DNA from: JBCAXA01 sp038749025
GTDB lineage: Bacteria; Pseudomonadota; Gammaproteobacteria; Steroidobacterales; Woeseiaceae
Reading direction: 5' to 3'
Assembly (NCBI GenBank): GCA_038749025.1
Contig: JBCDIL010000004.1
Coordinates: 137,584-201,583 of the forward strand
Length of the DNA: 64,000 nucleotides
How positions within the stretch are numbered: position 1 is the stretch's first letter; every line of letters starts with the position of its first letter. This document shows, piece after piece, positions 33,952 to 43,156 of the stretch. The notes under the pieces were generated by a model that saw only the letters and a program-made list of their open reading frames with translations, did not search any database and was not told where the DNA came from. A program made the position numbers and the translations under genes.

Positions 33952-35258
33952 TGCTCGGGCCTCATCAAGCCATTTTGCAAAGCGCCAAGATCCGGTTCGA
34001 TCCGAGTGGCGTGCGCCGGACGGCCCAATAGCTCAGCAAGTGCAGGCGGAACCGGGACGTTTTGGCCTAATAACGGCTCAACGATATCGTCAAATTTCGC
34101 CGGATGCGCGGTTGCGACGATCGCCCAATCGTCCGCGTCGCGTGTCGTTGGCGACAGTTTTTGCCAGGCATGGAACCCGGTTGCCGTGTGCGGGCAGACA
34201 ATCATGCCGAATTGCGCGAATGTCGCTCGCAAGCTCTGCCGAATCGCAGCGTCGTCGACGGAGACGGCGCGGATTTGGCGGTTAAGCGCATCGGCCTCTC
34301 CAAAAAGGTGCCGCAGCCGCTCCATGTTGCTCGGGTTACCGACATCCATCGCCGACGCCAACGTCGCGAGTGACTCACGCGACTGGTATTCGCCGGTCGA
34401 AAGGAAGTCGGGAATGGTCTTGTTAGCGTTGGTTGCGAAAACAATTTGCCCGATGGGTAAGCCAATTGCTCGCGCCAGTACCGCCGCCAACCCATTGCCC
34501 AAGTTGCCGGTCGGGATGATCAGCGATAACGGCTTGCCCGTGGCACGTAGGTGCTGCAATGCGGCGTTGGCGTAGTAAACGCTCTGCGGCAGCAAACGGC
34601 CGATGTTGATACTGTTGGCCGAACTCAGACGATACCGCTCGTTTAATTCCGTGTCCGCGAAAGCGGCTTTAACGAGCCGTTGGCAATCGTCGAAACTGCC
34701 AGCGACTTCGAACGCATGCACGTTGCCGCCCCAACAGGTCAGTTGCTGCTGCTGGCGAGCCGATACTCGACCAGATGGAAACAGAACAGCAACCTCGAAG
34801 CCGCGTCGTTCGAAAAACGCGGCTGCCACAGCGCCGCCGGTGTCTCCTGACGTTGCGACGAGTATCGTAATGGGCCGCGCAGCGTCGAGCGCCGCTATGC
34901 GAGCCATGCAAGCGGCTAAAAAGCGAGCCCCGACGTCTTTGAAGGCGGCAGTTGGTCCATGAAATAGCTCGAGAACGTGCGGCGCATCGGCACCTAAGCA
35001 AACCAACGGGACAGGAAACGAAAATGTCTCAGCCGAGATCGCGGCGAGATCCGGTTCAAGCGGTGTGCCCGCCACGAATGGCGCCAACAAAACCTCAGCG
35101 GTCGTTGCACAATCATGGCAGTCAGCGAAATCGCGGAACTCGAAGCGCGGTAGTTCAGTGGGAACAAACAAGCCGCCGTCCGGTGCCAAGCCAGCCAGCA
35201 AAGCCGCATCGAGTGTGGTCGGCTTCGAGCCCCGCGTACTGACGAAACTCATCGACAC
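33948..35258 (-). CDS. thrC: Threonine synthase
   Basis: PLP enzyme converting O-phosphohomoserine to threonine. At 436 residues it is of the E. coli-like class: MSFVSTRGSK start, PLP lysine in FHGPTAAFKDVGARF (K about 107), ILVATSGDTGGAVAAAFF, and PTGNLGNGLAAVLA for phosphate binding. It overlaps thrB by 10 nt and is the third gene of thrABC. Confidence 0.96.
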   Translation of the reverse strand: MSMSFVSTRGSKPTTLDAALLAGLAPDGGLFVPTELPRFEFRDFADCHDCATTAEVLLAPFVAGTPLEPDLAAISAETFSFPVPLVCLGADAPHVLELFHGPTAAFKDVGARFLAACMARIAALDAARPITILVATSGDTGGAVAAAFFERRGFEVAVLFPSGRVSARQQQQLTCWGGNVHAFEVAGSFDDCQRLVKAAFADTELNERYRLSSANSINIGRLLPQSVYYANAALQHLRATGKPLSLIIPTGNLGNGLAAVLARAIGLPIGQIVFATNANKTIPDFLSTGEYQSRESLATLASAMDVGNPSNMERLRHLFGEADALNRQIRAVSVDDAAIRQSLRATFAQFGMIVCPHTATGFHAWQKLSPTTRDADDWAIVATAHPAKFDDIVEPLLGQNVPVPPALAELLGRPAHATRIEPDLGALQNGLMRPEQ

Positions 35259-36229
35259 GCTAGCGGTACCTCAGCGGCAGTCAGTAGCCTCGCCCCGGGG
35301 CAATCACCGTGACTTACCCATCCATCAGCGGCGACACCGACGGCCTCGAAAGCGGCTAGCATGGCGTCGCGGACCGTATTACCGTGCTCTTCCTTGGCGA
35401 GTGCAAAGACGCTTGGACCGCTACCGGACAACGAGGCGCCGTAGGCGCCAGTACCGATGGCGGCAGCGTGAACGGCATCAAACCCGTGCACAGCCGCTTT
35501 TCGCTGAGGCTCTACCAGTACATCTCGAACCACACCCGTCAACGCATCCGCGTCGTCGGCAAAGCACGCACATAGGAATTGGCTCAGTAAACCCATTTGC
35601 TCAACGGCATCGGGAAGTTCAACATCCGCGGCCAATGTCGAGCGACTCGCGGCGGTCTCCACGTGCAGTTCAGGATGGACAAGCACGCTGACGACGCCTC
35701 GCGGCAATCGCAGTCGGGTCATACGCGGTAATGAATGCGCAGGGCAAACGACTAGTCCGCCGAGCAGACTGGGCGCGACGTTGTCGGCGTGATAAGCCTT
35801 ACTGGCGAACGCCTCTCCGGCCATGGCAACACCGAGCAGTTGCTCGTGCGCAAGCGGATTCGGTAGGAGAGCGTTGACAGCAACCGCACTGGCGACGGCC
35901 GATGCGGCCGAGCTGCCCATGCCGGACGCCAATGGGATTCCTTTGTGCAGCTGCAGTTCGACGCCGAAATCCGCTCTAAAATCGGCGAGTAACTCCAAAG
36001 CCGCTATACCGGCCGTGTTCTTGTCGGCATCGGTTGAGAGCGCCAACGCATCGGCCGCGCCCGGTTCGGCCGTGACGCCGACAATGCTGACTCCCGGCTG
36101 CTCAACCCGCTGTGCAATAACGACGTCACCGACATTGGCGATAGCCAATCCGAGTACGTCGAAACCGACGGCGACGTTACCGATCGAAGCCGGCGCAAAT
36201 GCCACGGACCGGTTCCCGGCGGCCGCCAC
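35249..36229 (-). CDS. thrB: Homoserine kinase
   Basis: GHMP-family kinase phosphorylating L-homoserine. The 326 residues begin VAFAPASIGNVAVGFDVLG, the ATP-binding loop is PLASGMGSSAASAVASAVAV, and the C-terminal motif is GAYGASLSGSGPSVFAL. It sits between thrA (2-bp gap) and thrC (overlap) in the classical order, so all three are likely co-translated. Confidence 0.96.
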   Translation of the reverse strand: MAAAGNRSVAFAPASIGNVAVGFDVLGLAIANVGDVVIAQRVEQPGVSIVGVTAEPGAADALALSTDADKNTAGIAALELLADFRADFGVELQLHKGIPLASGMGSSAASAVASAVAVNALLPNPLAHEQLLGVAMAGEAFASKAYHADNVAPSLLGGLVVCPAHSLPRMTRLRLPRGVVSVLVHPELHVETAASRSTLAADVELPDAVEQMGLLSQFLCACFADDADALTGVVRDVLVEPQRKAAVHGFDAVHAAAIGTGAYGASLSGSGPSVFALAKEEHGNTVRDAMLAAFEAVGVAADGWVSHGDCPGARLLTAAEVPLACR

Positions 36230-36230
36230 G

Positions 36231-38714
36231 CTAGTCGGCTCCTTTCAAGTACGACGCCAACCGCAATACGTCGGCGAAAACCCCAGCCGCCGTCACATCC
36301 GGTCCCGCACCCGGGCCTTGCACGACGAGCGGGTTATCGGCGTAGCGCTCGGTCGTGAACCGGATGACATTGTCCGTGAGGTTGATGTTGGCGAACGGAT
36401 GATTCGAATCGACTTCAACCAAGCCAACCGAGGCGCCGTCGTTAACGTCCAATGAGCCGACGTAGCGCAAGTGCTTGCCACTTTTGTGCGCCTGCTCGAG
36501 ACGCTCGGCCATCGCTGCATCGAAGCTCGGTAAGCCAGCCATGAACTGCTCGACATCGACATCTGCCAACGGTTCTGGCACCAAGGAACTGACCGCGAGC
36601 GACTCGAGGCTGACTGGCCAACCGAGTTCGCGCGCCAAAATAGTCACTTTACGGGCGACATCCATACCGGACAGATCGTCGCGCGGATCGGGTTCGGTAA
36701 AGCCTTGCGCACGGGCTTCCGAGACGATGGTTGAAAACGGTACTTTGCCGTCGTATTGGTTGAACAGATAGGCGAGCGTACCTGAGAAAATCCCATCGAC
36801 ACGCTTAACGCGGTCGCCGGTCTCAATCAGATCTTGCAGCGTGCGAATTACGGGCAGCCCTGCACCCACCGTCGTTTCGTACAAACAATGCGAGCCACCG
36901 ACGCTCATCGCAGAACGTACGCTGGCCGCTAACTCAGCGTCACCGCTAAATGCCTTCTTGTTCGGTGTGACGATATGGATACCGCGTTGTAGCCAAGCGG
37001 GGTAGCGTGCAGCGATATCGCTGTCGGCCGTGCAGTCGACGATAACGCTATGCGGCAAATGATCGGCATCGACATGGTCGACAAACGCGTCGAGGGACTC
37101 AAGCGTTTGCGCTTGTTGATAAGCACCGCGCCAATCGGTCAATCCCAAGCGACGCGGGGCGGCGAGCCACTTTGACGAGCCGGCGATCGCGCGGACCCGC
37201 AGGTCGAGACTGAATCGCTCCGCTAAGGCATCCGCTTGGGTGGCTAGCTGGTCAAGAAATGCGGAACCAACAGTGCCCGGGCCTAACAAACCAATCGATA
37301 AGGTCTTGCGTGACAAGTAAAACCCGGAGTGCGCCGCACGCAATGCCCGAGTGGCATCATCGCGGCGCACCACCAACGAGATGTTGCGCTCCGAAGAGCC
37401 CTGTGCAATCGCGTTCACATTGATGCCAGCGCGACCTAAGGTGCTCAGGAACCGGCCCGCGACACCGGGTACCCCATGCATACCCTCGCCGACCAACGCC
37501 AAAATACTCATATCGCGCTTGGCATCGATTCGGGTGATTTGCCCGTCCGCCAGTTCGGTGCTGAAGCGTTTACGCAAGGCGTCCACCGCGATGTCGGCAC
37601 GATCTTCAGGAACGGCGCAGCAGATCGAATGCTCTGAGCTCGCCTGCGAAATCAAAACCACCGATACGTCCGCTTCGTGCAGCGCGGAGAACACCCGATT
37701 CGCGGTGCCCGGTACACCGATCATGCCCGCACCCTCGACGTTAACCAGGGCGAGACCGTCGATTCCGGTGATGCCCTTAATCGGCTGGTGCCGATCTGAG
37801 ACCGGTAAGATCTGCGTCCCTGGTCGCTCGGGCCGAAAGGTATTACGGATCAGAATCGGGATACCGTTATCGACGGCCGGCCCCATCGTTTGCGGGTGGA
37901 TGACTTTGGCGCCGAAATAAGCGAGCTCCATTGCCTCGCTGTACGAGACCGTGTCGATGACTTCGGCTTCAGGGACACGACGCGGATCGGCTGACAAGAC
38001 ACCGTCTACATCGGTCCAGATCGTCAATTCCTGCGCGTTCAGCAACGCCGCGAAGATCGACGCAGAAAAATCACTGCCATTGCGTCCAAGCGTCGTTTGC
38101 AATCCCGTCTCGTCGGACGCGATAAACCCCGTGATCACCGCTATCCCCGCAAACGCACGGCCGAGCTCGTCGGCCAAACGCTCCGCTGAAGTCTCCCACA
38201 GAACGCTGGGTGCGAGCTTGGTCTGCCGAACGGTAAGTACTTTACGTGCGTCGAGCCAACGGACTGACTGGGCAGGTACCTGCGCGGCCAATACAGCGCT
38301 TAGCAACCGTGCTGACCAAATTTCGCCAAAGCCCGCAATCAAGTCCCGGCTGCGTAGCGGTGCAGAACGCACAAGCGAGATAGCTTTTAAAACATCCTCT
38401 AAGCTATTTATATCGCTGTAAAATTCTCTCAGCACTTCACCGCGCTGTTGCGGTTGAAGTAGGCTTCCCGCCGTTATTTCGTAGCGTTGGGCCAGCGCGC
38501 GTAGCGGCTCATCAAAGTTGTCTTGGCCCTGTTCGGCCGCGTCGATAAGCGCGTACAACGCGTTGGTCATGCCGCCCATTGCCGATACGACAACACCGGT
38601 AGGCCGCGCCGCCGCGACGTCGGTTACGATCCGAGCAACGCGTCGAAAGCACGCCGCATCAGCAAGCGAAGAGCCTCCGAATTTGTACACACACCACGGG
38701 TCCACAACGATCAA
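36231..38714 (-). CDS. thrA: Bifunctional aspartokinase I / homoserine dehydrogenase I
   Basis: Catalyses the first and third steps from aspartate to threonine. The 827-residue fusion has an aspartokinase domain (VYKFGGSSLADA at residues 9-20; GFIASDETGLQTTLGRNGSD), tandem ACT domains (about 320-460) for threonine feedback, and a homoserine dehydrogenase domain with Rossmann motif IGLLGPGTVGSAF and catalytic SGTLAYLFNQYDG to DPRDDLSGMDVARK. Length matches E. coli ThrA (820). I looked upstream for a thr leader peptide and attenuator and found none; instead a tRNA-Lys 3'-end copy lies about 100 bp upstream. Confidence 0.96.
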   Translation of the reverse strand: MIVVDPWCVYKFGGSSLADAACFRRVARIVTDVAAARPTGVVVSAMGGMTNALYALIDAAEQGQDNFDEPLRALAQRYEITAGSLLQPQQRGEVLREFYSDINSLEDVLKAISLVRSAPLRSRDLIAGFGEIWSARLLSAVLAAQVPAQSVRWLDARKVLTVRQTKLAPSVLWETSAERLADELGRAFAGIAVITGFIASDETGLQTTLGRNGSDFSASIFAALLNAQELTIWTDVDGVLSADPRRVPEAEVIDTVSYSEAMELAYFGAKVIHPQTMGPAVDNGIPILIRNTFRPERPGTQILPVSDRHQPIKGITGIDGLALVNVEGAGMIGVPGTANRVFSALHEADVSVVLISQASSEHSICCAVPEDRADIAVDALRKRFSTELADGQITRIDAKRDMSILALVGEGMHGVPGVAGRFLSTLGRAGINVNAIAQGSSERNISLVVRRDDATRALRAAHSGFYLSRKTLSIGLLGPGTVGSAFLDQLATQADALAERFSLDLRVRAIAGSSKWLAAPRRLGLTDWRGAYQQAQTLESLDAFVDHVDADHLPHSVIVDCTADSDIAARYPAWLQRGIHIVTPNKKAFSGDAELAASVRSAMSVGGSHCLYETTVGAGLPVIRTLQDLIETGDRVKRVDGIFSGTLAYLFNQYDGKVPFSTIVSEARAQGFTEPDPRDDLSGMDVARKVTILARELGWPVSLESLAVSSLVPEPLADVDVEQFMAGLPSFDAAMAERLEQAHKSGKHLRYVGSLDVNDGASVGLVEVDSNHPFANINLTDNVIRFTTERYADNPLVVQGPGAGPDVTAAGVFADVLRLASYLKGAD

Positions 38715-38817
38715 CCTTTTGCGCCGTACAGGACGGCCGAAACCGATAATGATAAATGATCAACAACGGTTTTCGGTCGCCGACGGTAACACCGCGATCG
38801 CAGCCGGGGGGCGGTAA

Positions 38818-38842
38818 TGGTGGGCCGTGTAGGATTCGAACC
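38818..38842 (-). repeat. Perfect 25-nt copy of the tRNA-Lys 3' end
   Basis: These 25 bases are identical to the last 25 of tRNA-Lys at 38950-38974, including CCA and half the T-arm; identity ends sharply at base 26. The following bases also resemble the tRNA's own downstream flank (shared ccccggct-x-cgat), so the original unit was probably 132 bp. The 107 nt between copy and tRNA hold no gene. Confidence 0.9.
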
Positions 38843-38949
38843 GAGCCGCTTGATGGTCATCATCATTTCGCTGACTCTGAAGTGCGGCTCCGCGCGGTGA
38901 CGCTCAGTCAGAGTGCGACGGCGCAACGGTAATCGAAGCCGGGGAGGAA

Positions 38950-39025
38950 TGGTGGGCCGTGTAGGATTCGAACCTACGACCAATTGGTTAAAAGCCAACT
39001 GCTCTACCAACTGAGCTAACGGCCC
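38950..39025 (-). tRNA. tRNA-Lys (UUU)
   Basis: A 76-nt cloverleaf with CCA encoded. Acceptor GGGCCGT pairs with ACGGCCC; anticodon loop CTTTTAA gives UUU; D-arm AGCTCAGTTGGTAGAGC and T-loop TTCGAAT are canonical. It follows queC, as in many gammaproteobacteria where a tRNA-Lys terminates the tol-pal-que block. No intrinsic terminator was seen after it. Confidence 0.97.
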
Positions 39026-39089
39026 TTGGCCCCGGAGGCGAAGCGGCGCATCATACCGCAATCAATCGCGTGAGCCAATCGGCGTCGAC

Positions 39090-39770
39090 CTATTCGACGT
39101 AACGTGTCGGGTCCGCGATACCCGCCGCCACAAAGCCGTCTCGGCGCAATCGACAGGCATCGCAGCGACCGCAAGCGTGACCTTCGGCAGACGGTTGATA
39201 ACACGAGATTGTCATTGCGTAATCGACACCGAGTTCGGTGCCGCGTTGAATGATGTCCGCTTTGGATAGCTTCACCAGCGGCGCTGTGATCCGGACCGGA
39301 CTGCCCTCCACGCCTTGGCGAGTCGCGAGTGCCGCCATGTACTCGAACGCGGCAACGTATTCCGGGCGGCAATCCGGATAGCCCGAATAATCGACCGCAT
39401 TAACGCCGATCGCGATTCGCTCGGCGCCTAACACTTCCGCCCACGCCAAAGCCAACGACAAAAACACCGTGTTTCGCGCCGGGACATAGGTCACCGGAAT
39501 GCCTTTAACGGGCTCCTCCGGTACAGCCAGCGACGTGTCGGTCAGCGCCGAGCCGCCGATGCCAGCAAAGTCGATCCGCATGACCCGATGTTCAATCGCA
39601 CCGAGCGCGGCGGCAATTCGTGTGGCGGCATCGAGTTCGATTCGATGGCGTTGCCCGTAGTCAAAGCTCAGGGCATAACAGTCGATGTTATCGGCTTTCG
39701 TAAGAGCCAGAACGGTCGCCGAATCGAGACCGCCAGACACCATAACAACCGCTTTAGAGCGTCCGGTCAC
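39090..39770 (-). CDS. queC: 7-cyano-7-deazaguanine synthase
   Basis: Makes preQ0 from 7-carboxy-7-deazaguanine, ammonia and ATP for queuosine. The 226 residues carry the PP-loop VMVSGGLDSATVLAL (residues 9-23) and the zinc site CYQPSAEGHACGRCDACRLR near the C-terminus (four Cys). Its ATG overlaps the queE stop (ATGA), coupling the two successive pathway steps. Confidence 0.95.
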   Translation of the reverse strand: MTGRSKAVVMVSGGLDSATVLALTKADNIDCYALSFDYGQRHRIELDAATRIAAALGAIEHRVMRIDFAGIGGSALTDTSLAVPEEPVKGIPVTYVPARNTVFLSLALAWAEVLGAERIAIGVNAVDYSGYPDCRPEYVAAFEYMAALATRQGVEGSPVRITAPLVKLSKADIIQRGTELGVDYAMTISCYQPSAEGHACGRCDACRLRRDGFVAAGIADPTRYVE

Positions 39771-40438
39771 CGTCCTGGCTCATCGGACCACAGCAACTTG
39801 TGCAATTGCAGTTGCAAGCGTACGCGTTGCGGCGCGCTTACCAACCAATCAGCCAGCGTCGTCGCTGCCAGTTGCTCGAAGCTCGGCGAGAAAAACACAG
39901 CACATCGTGCCGACAAATGATGCGTAGCAACGATCTCGCTCGCCCAATCGAAATCGGCTCGATCGCAGATTACGAACTTGACGACATCGCTTGAGCGTAA
40001 TTCACCGATATTGTTCCAGTCATTCCGAGACTCCTCGCCAGAGCCCGGCGTCTTCAGATCGACAACCCGCACGACCCGCTCGTCGATCTCGCCGATAGGG
40101 AAAGCGCCGCTGGTCTCGATCGATACATCAAGACCCGCATCACACAGTGCCGTCAACAGACCAAGACAAGCCGGTTGCGCAAGCGGCTCGCCGCCCGTGA
40201 CGCATACCGCTGGTGCGCAGGATGCTGTGGCGGCCGCGACCAGGGCATCGATGCCGTACCATTGGCCGCCGTGAAATGCATAGGCGGTATCACAGTACTG
40301 ACAGCGCAACGGGCAACCGGACAGGCGAATAAAAAACGTCGGTAACCCGGCGGCTAACGCTTCACCTTGCAGAGACAGAAAAGTCTCCGCTATCCGAAGC
40401 CGCTCTGCGGCCGGCAAGCTGTCACGCGCCGTTGCCAT
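39767..40438 (-). CDS. queE: 7-carboxy-7-deazaguanine synthase
   Basis: Radical-SAM enzyme contracting the ring of 6-carboxytetrahydropterin. The cluster motif C-x3-C-x2-C is RLSGCPLRCQYCDTAYAF (residues about 39-56), followed by the SAM-binding GGEPLAQP. The 223 residues fit the common proteobacterial QueE. It precedes queC and follows the tol-pal operon by 16 bp on the same strand. Confidence 0.94.
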   Translation of the reverse strand: MATARDSLPAAERLRIAETFLSLQGEALAAGLPTFFIRLSGCPLRCQYCDTAYAFHGGQWYGIDALVAAATASCAPAVCVTGGEPLAQPACLGLLTALCDAGLDVSIETSGAFPIGEIDERVVRVVDLKTPGSGEESRNDWNNIGELRSSDVVKFVICDRADFDWASEIVATHHLSARCAVFFSPSFEQLAATTLADWLVSAPQRVRLQLQLHKLLWSDEPGR

Positions 40439-40454
40439 ACGAGTTAGTCCCGCG

Positions 40455-41231
40455 CTAGCGGTTTTCTGACTGCATTCGCGCTAACCGCTGTGCGGCTAAG
40501 CGCGCTGCCGTCGTATCGGCGTATTCAGCCTCGACACGTTGCAACGCTGCGCGGGCGTCGATCCAGTTGCGCAGTTCATAGTTGCAGTAACCCATTTTCA
40601 GCAACGCGTCGGGTACTTTTGCAGAACGCGGGTAGTCGCTGACCACACGCTCAAAAGCGGGCAATGCCTCATCGAAACGCTGCGATACGTAATGCGCCTC
40701 TGCCAACCAGTATTGCGCGTTGTCCGCCAGGTTCGATTCGGGATACGTCGCAAGAAATTCGTTGAACGCATCCGACGCTTCGTCATAACGACCTTCCTTC
40801 AGCATCTCGAACGCGGCCCGATAGTTACCTTCGTCCGACCCGCCTGGAACTGGCAGGGCACTGCTGGCGCTCGCAACCGGGGTACTGCCGGCGGACTTCT
40901 CAAGAGCGGCCATCCGCGCGTCCAGATCGCCATACAATTCACGCTGCCGATCGGCGGCTTGCGTTGATGCGAAGCCGAGTTCCTCGACTTGGCCGCGAAC
41001 GGTCGCAACATCTTGTGCCAGCGAATCGACAGAAGCCGCCAGATTCACAATGCTGTCGTTTTGCACGACCCGCTCAAGCGCGACCAAGCGCCGCTCGATT
41101 TCGGCCAACTTGATCAGCACCGGATCTTCTTGTGGCGGCGTTGTGACACAAGCCGACACAGCGACGATGCCGCCGAGCACGATCCCGAAGCGGTTCATCC
41201 TATAAGGTTGACGATCAGAGTCTCGTGTCAT
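40455..41231 (-). CDS. cpoB: Cell division coordinator CpoB (YbgF)
   Basis: Periplasmic TolA partner that couples PBP1B activity to outer-membrane constriction. The 258 residues have a lipobox-like signal end (VAVSAC-VTT), an N-terminal coiled coil (about 45-110) for trimerisation, a Ser/Ala/Pro linker, and C-terminal TPRs (AAFEMLKEGRYDEASDAF, NAQYWLAEAHYVSQRFDEAL, ALLKMGYCNYELRNW). The possible lipid-anchored cysteine is unusual, since E. coli CpoB is soluble. The start at 41231 overlaps the pal stop (ATGA); an internal Met at 41198 would give a more compact signal peptide. Confidence 0.9.
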   Translation of the reverse strand: MTRDSDRQPYRMNRFGIVLGGIVAVSACVTTPPQEDPVLIKLAEIERRLVALERVVQNDSIVNLAASVDSLAQDVATVRGQVEELGFASTQAADRQRELYGDLDARMAALEKSAGSTPVASASSALPVPGGSDEGNYRAAFEMLKEGRYDEASDAFNEFLATYPESNLADNAQYWLAEAHYVSQRFDEALPAFERVVSDYPRSAKVPDALLKMGYCNYELRNWIDARAALQRVEAEYADTTAARLAAQRLARMQSENR

Positions 41232-41752
41232 CGGTAAACCAAGGCGACTCGACGATTTTGCCGATACGCTTCCTCGTTGCTACCCAGTGCCGCTGGCCGT
41301 TCTTCGCCAAAGCTGACGACACTTAGCTGACCCGCTGAGGCACCCTGAACCAGTAACACACGCCGAACAGCCAGCGCGCGGCGCTCACCGAGTCCGATGT
41401 TGTACTCGCGTGAACCGCGCTCATCCGCATGCCCTTCCAAGCGCACTCGCAGGCCAGGCTGTGCCGCCAGACGCCGCGCATGCTCCGCGAGGATGGCCGC
41501 GTACTGTGGCGAGATTTCGCTGCGGTCATACTCGAAGTATATGACGGTATCGCCGAGTGACCCGCTGTCATCACCGATGCTTCGCCCGGCGCCGAGCGAG
41601 CCATCGTCGAGTCCGCTGCCGTTCCCTTGGCGGTCGGCGCCTGCCGGTGGACGGTCATCGACCGGTGCTACTTCCGGCAACGGTGCCGGTGTCGACCCGC
41701 AAGCGACCAAAGTCGCGGCGGTTAGGCCTAAAAATACTGTTCGAATTGTCAT
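41228..41752 (-). CDS. pal: Peptidoglycan-associated lipoprotein Pal
   Basis: Outer-membrane lipoprotein binding peptidoglycan and TolB. The 174 residues have a lipobox (ATLVAC-GST), a Gly/Asp-rich linker, and an OmpA-like domain: VIYFEYDRSEISPQ, RLEGHADERGSREYNIGLGERRA and VVSFGEERPAA. The diaminopimelate-binding D and R are in GHADERGSREYN. Gene order tolQRAB-pal-cpoB is preserved. Confidence 0.96.
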   Translation of the reverse strand: MTIRTVFLGLTAATLVACGSTPAPLPEVAPVDDRPPAGADRQGNGSGLDDGSLGAGRSIGDDSGSLGDTVIYFEYDRSEISPQYAAILAEHARRLAAQPGLRVRLEGHADERGSREYNIGLGERRALAVRRVLLVQGASAGQLSVVSFGEERPAALGSNEEAYRQNRRVALVYR

Positions 41753-41830
41753 CGTACGGCTCTCTTGTTAGGTGGCTTCGCCGCGAAGGCGCGAAATATA
41801 GCAGAATCGACGCGATCCGGTCCTGCCGCG

Positions 41831-43156
41831 CTATTGGCGTCGGAACGGCGACCAAACCGGTTCACGCACGTCCCCGTCGCTGGCCGCCAGTCGTTGACTG
41901 ACTGCCCCGTCAATCGACACCGTTTGTAAGACACCGCGACCGTTACGCCGGGTCGCATAAATGATCGTTTCACCGTTCGGCGCAAACGCCGGGGATTCGT
42001 CCTGATTACCTTCGGTCAGGACCAGTACATCGCGGCGCTCAACGTCGTGAACAGCGATTCGGAACTGATTATTGACTTGGTGGACGACCGCGAGTTTGTC
42101 CCCACTTGGCGACAGTCGAGGCCGCGCATTGTAGCGTCCCTCAAAGGTGATCCGCTCGATATCGCCGCCATCGACGCCTACGCGATAGACCTGCGGCGCG
42201 CCGGCTCGATCCGACGTGAAGTAGACGAATCGACCATCGGGCGAAAACGACGCTTCGGTATCGATCGCCCGGTTCGAGGTCAACCGACGTGCCTGACCGT
42301 CGGCAACACGCAGCAACCAGATATCGGGATTGCCATTGTTGCCCGACAACGTCACGGCCAGCGTTCTGCCATCGGGCGACCAAGCCGGTGCACCGTTAAT
42401 GCCATCGCGACGTGACACCGTCCGCACCGAACCGGTTCGTAAACTCTGCACGACGATTGACGATTGTCCGCCTTGAAACGATACATAGGCGAGTTCACGC
42501 CCATCCGGCGACCACGCCGGCGACATCAGTGGATAACCATTCGATTGCGCGATGACGTATTGGTTCTCGCCATCGGCATCCGCGACAACCATCGAGTAAC
42601 GGCGACTCTCGACGGGACCTGCGACCGTGATGTAAGCAATACGGGTCGAAAAAACACCGGCGATGCCGGTGAGTTGCTCGTACACCATGTCAGCGGCGCG
42701 ATGCGCCGCCAAACGCAAACCCCGTTCCGACGCCGGCAATCGGTATCCGAGTATCTGCCGCGCACCGAAAACATCGAACAGTTGAAACTGCAACAGATAA
42801 CCGTCGGTCGTTTTTTCGACTCGCCCGACCAACAACGAATCAACAGCCACCCGCCGCCAATCGGCAAAGTTGACGTCAATACCGCGGGTCGGGCGACTCA
42901 GCATCTTGTCGCTAGCAAGCGGCGCAAACCGACCGCTTCTCGCTAAGTCGTTAGCGATGACAGACGCGACATCGAGCGGCAAGGTCGTGCCGGTGTCGTT
43001 GCCGAACGGTACGATCGCTATCGGTGACGGCTTAATACCGACTTTGTCGAGCTCGATAACGAGCTCAGCGTTGCTCGTACGCGCCGCTGTCATCGTTACT
43101 GTCGCTACCAACACGACCGCCAGCGTCGCGAGGGTGGGTGTCATTCGCTTCATCAC
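41831..43156 (-). CDS. tolB: Tol-Pal system beta-propeller protein TolB
   Basis: Periplasmic protein shuttling between Pal and TolA. The 441 residues have a signal peptide (cleavage near SNA-ELV, which exposes the TolA-binding box), an N-terminal alpha/beta domain, and a six-bladed propeller with repeated SPAWSPDGRELAYVSFQ, APAWSPDGRTLAVTLSG, EASFSPDGRFVYFTSDR and SPAFAPNGETIIYATR. Its start overlaps the tolA stop (ATGA). 78 bp separate it from pal. Confidence 0.96.
   Translation of the reverse strand: MMKRMTPTLATLAVVLVATVTMTAARTSNAELVIELDKVGIKPSPIAIVPFGNDTGTTLPLDVASVIANDLARSGRFAPLASDKMLSRPTRGIDVNFADWRRVAVDSLLVGRVEKTTDGYLLQFQLFDVFGARQILGYRLPASERGLRLAAHRAADMVYEQLTGIAGVFSTRIAYITVAGPVESRRYSMVVADADGENQYVIAQSNGYPLMSPAWSPDGRELAYVSFQGGQSSIVVQSLRTGSVRTVSRRDGINGAPAWSPDGRTLAVTLSGNNGNPDIWLLRVADGQARRLTSNRAIDTEASFSPDGRFVYFTSDRAGAPQVYRVGVDGGDIERITFEGRYNARPRLSPSGDKLAVVHQVNNQFRIAVHDVERRDVLVLTEGNQDESPAFAPNGETIIYATRRNGRGVLQTVSIDGAVSQRLAASDGDVREPVWSPFRRQ

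Noticed and set aside
38715..38949. A thr operon leader peptide/attenuator upstream of thrA
   Set aside because: I found no short frame rich in Thr/Ile codons and no alternative hairpins ending in a T run; the space holds the tRNA-Lys echo instead.
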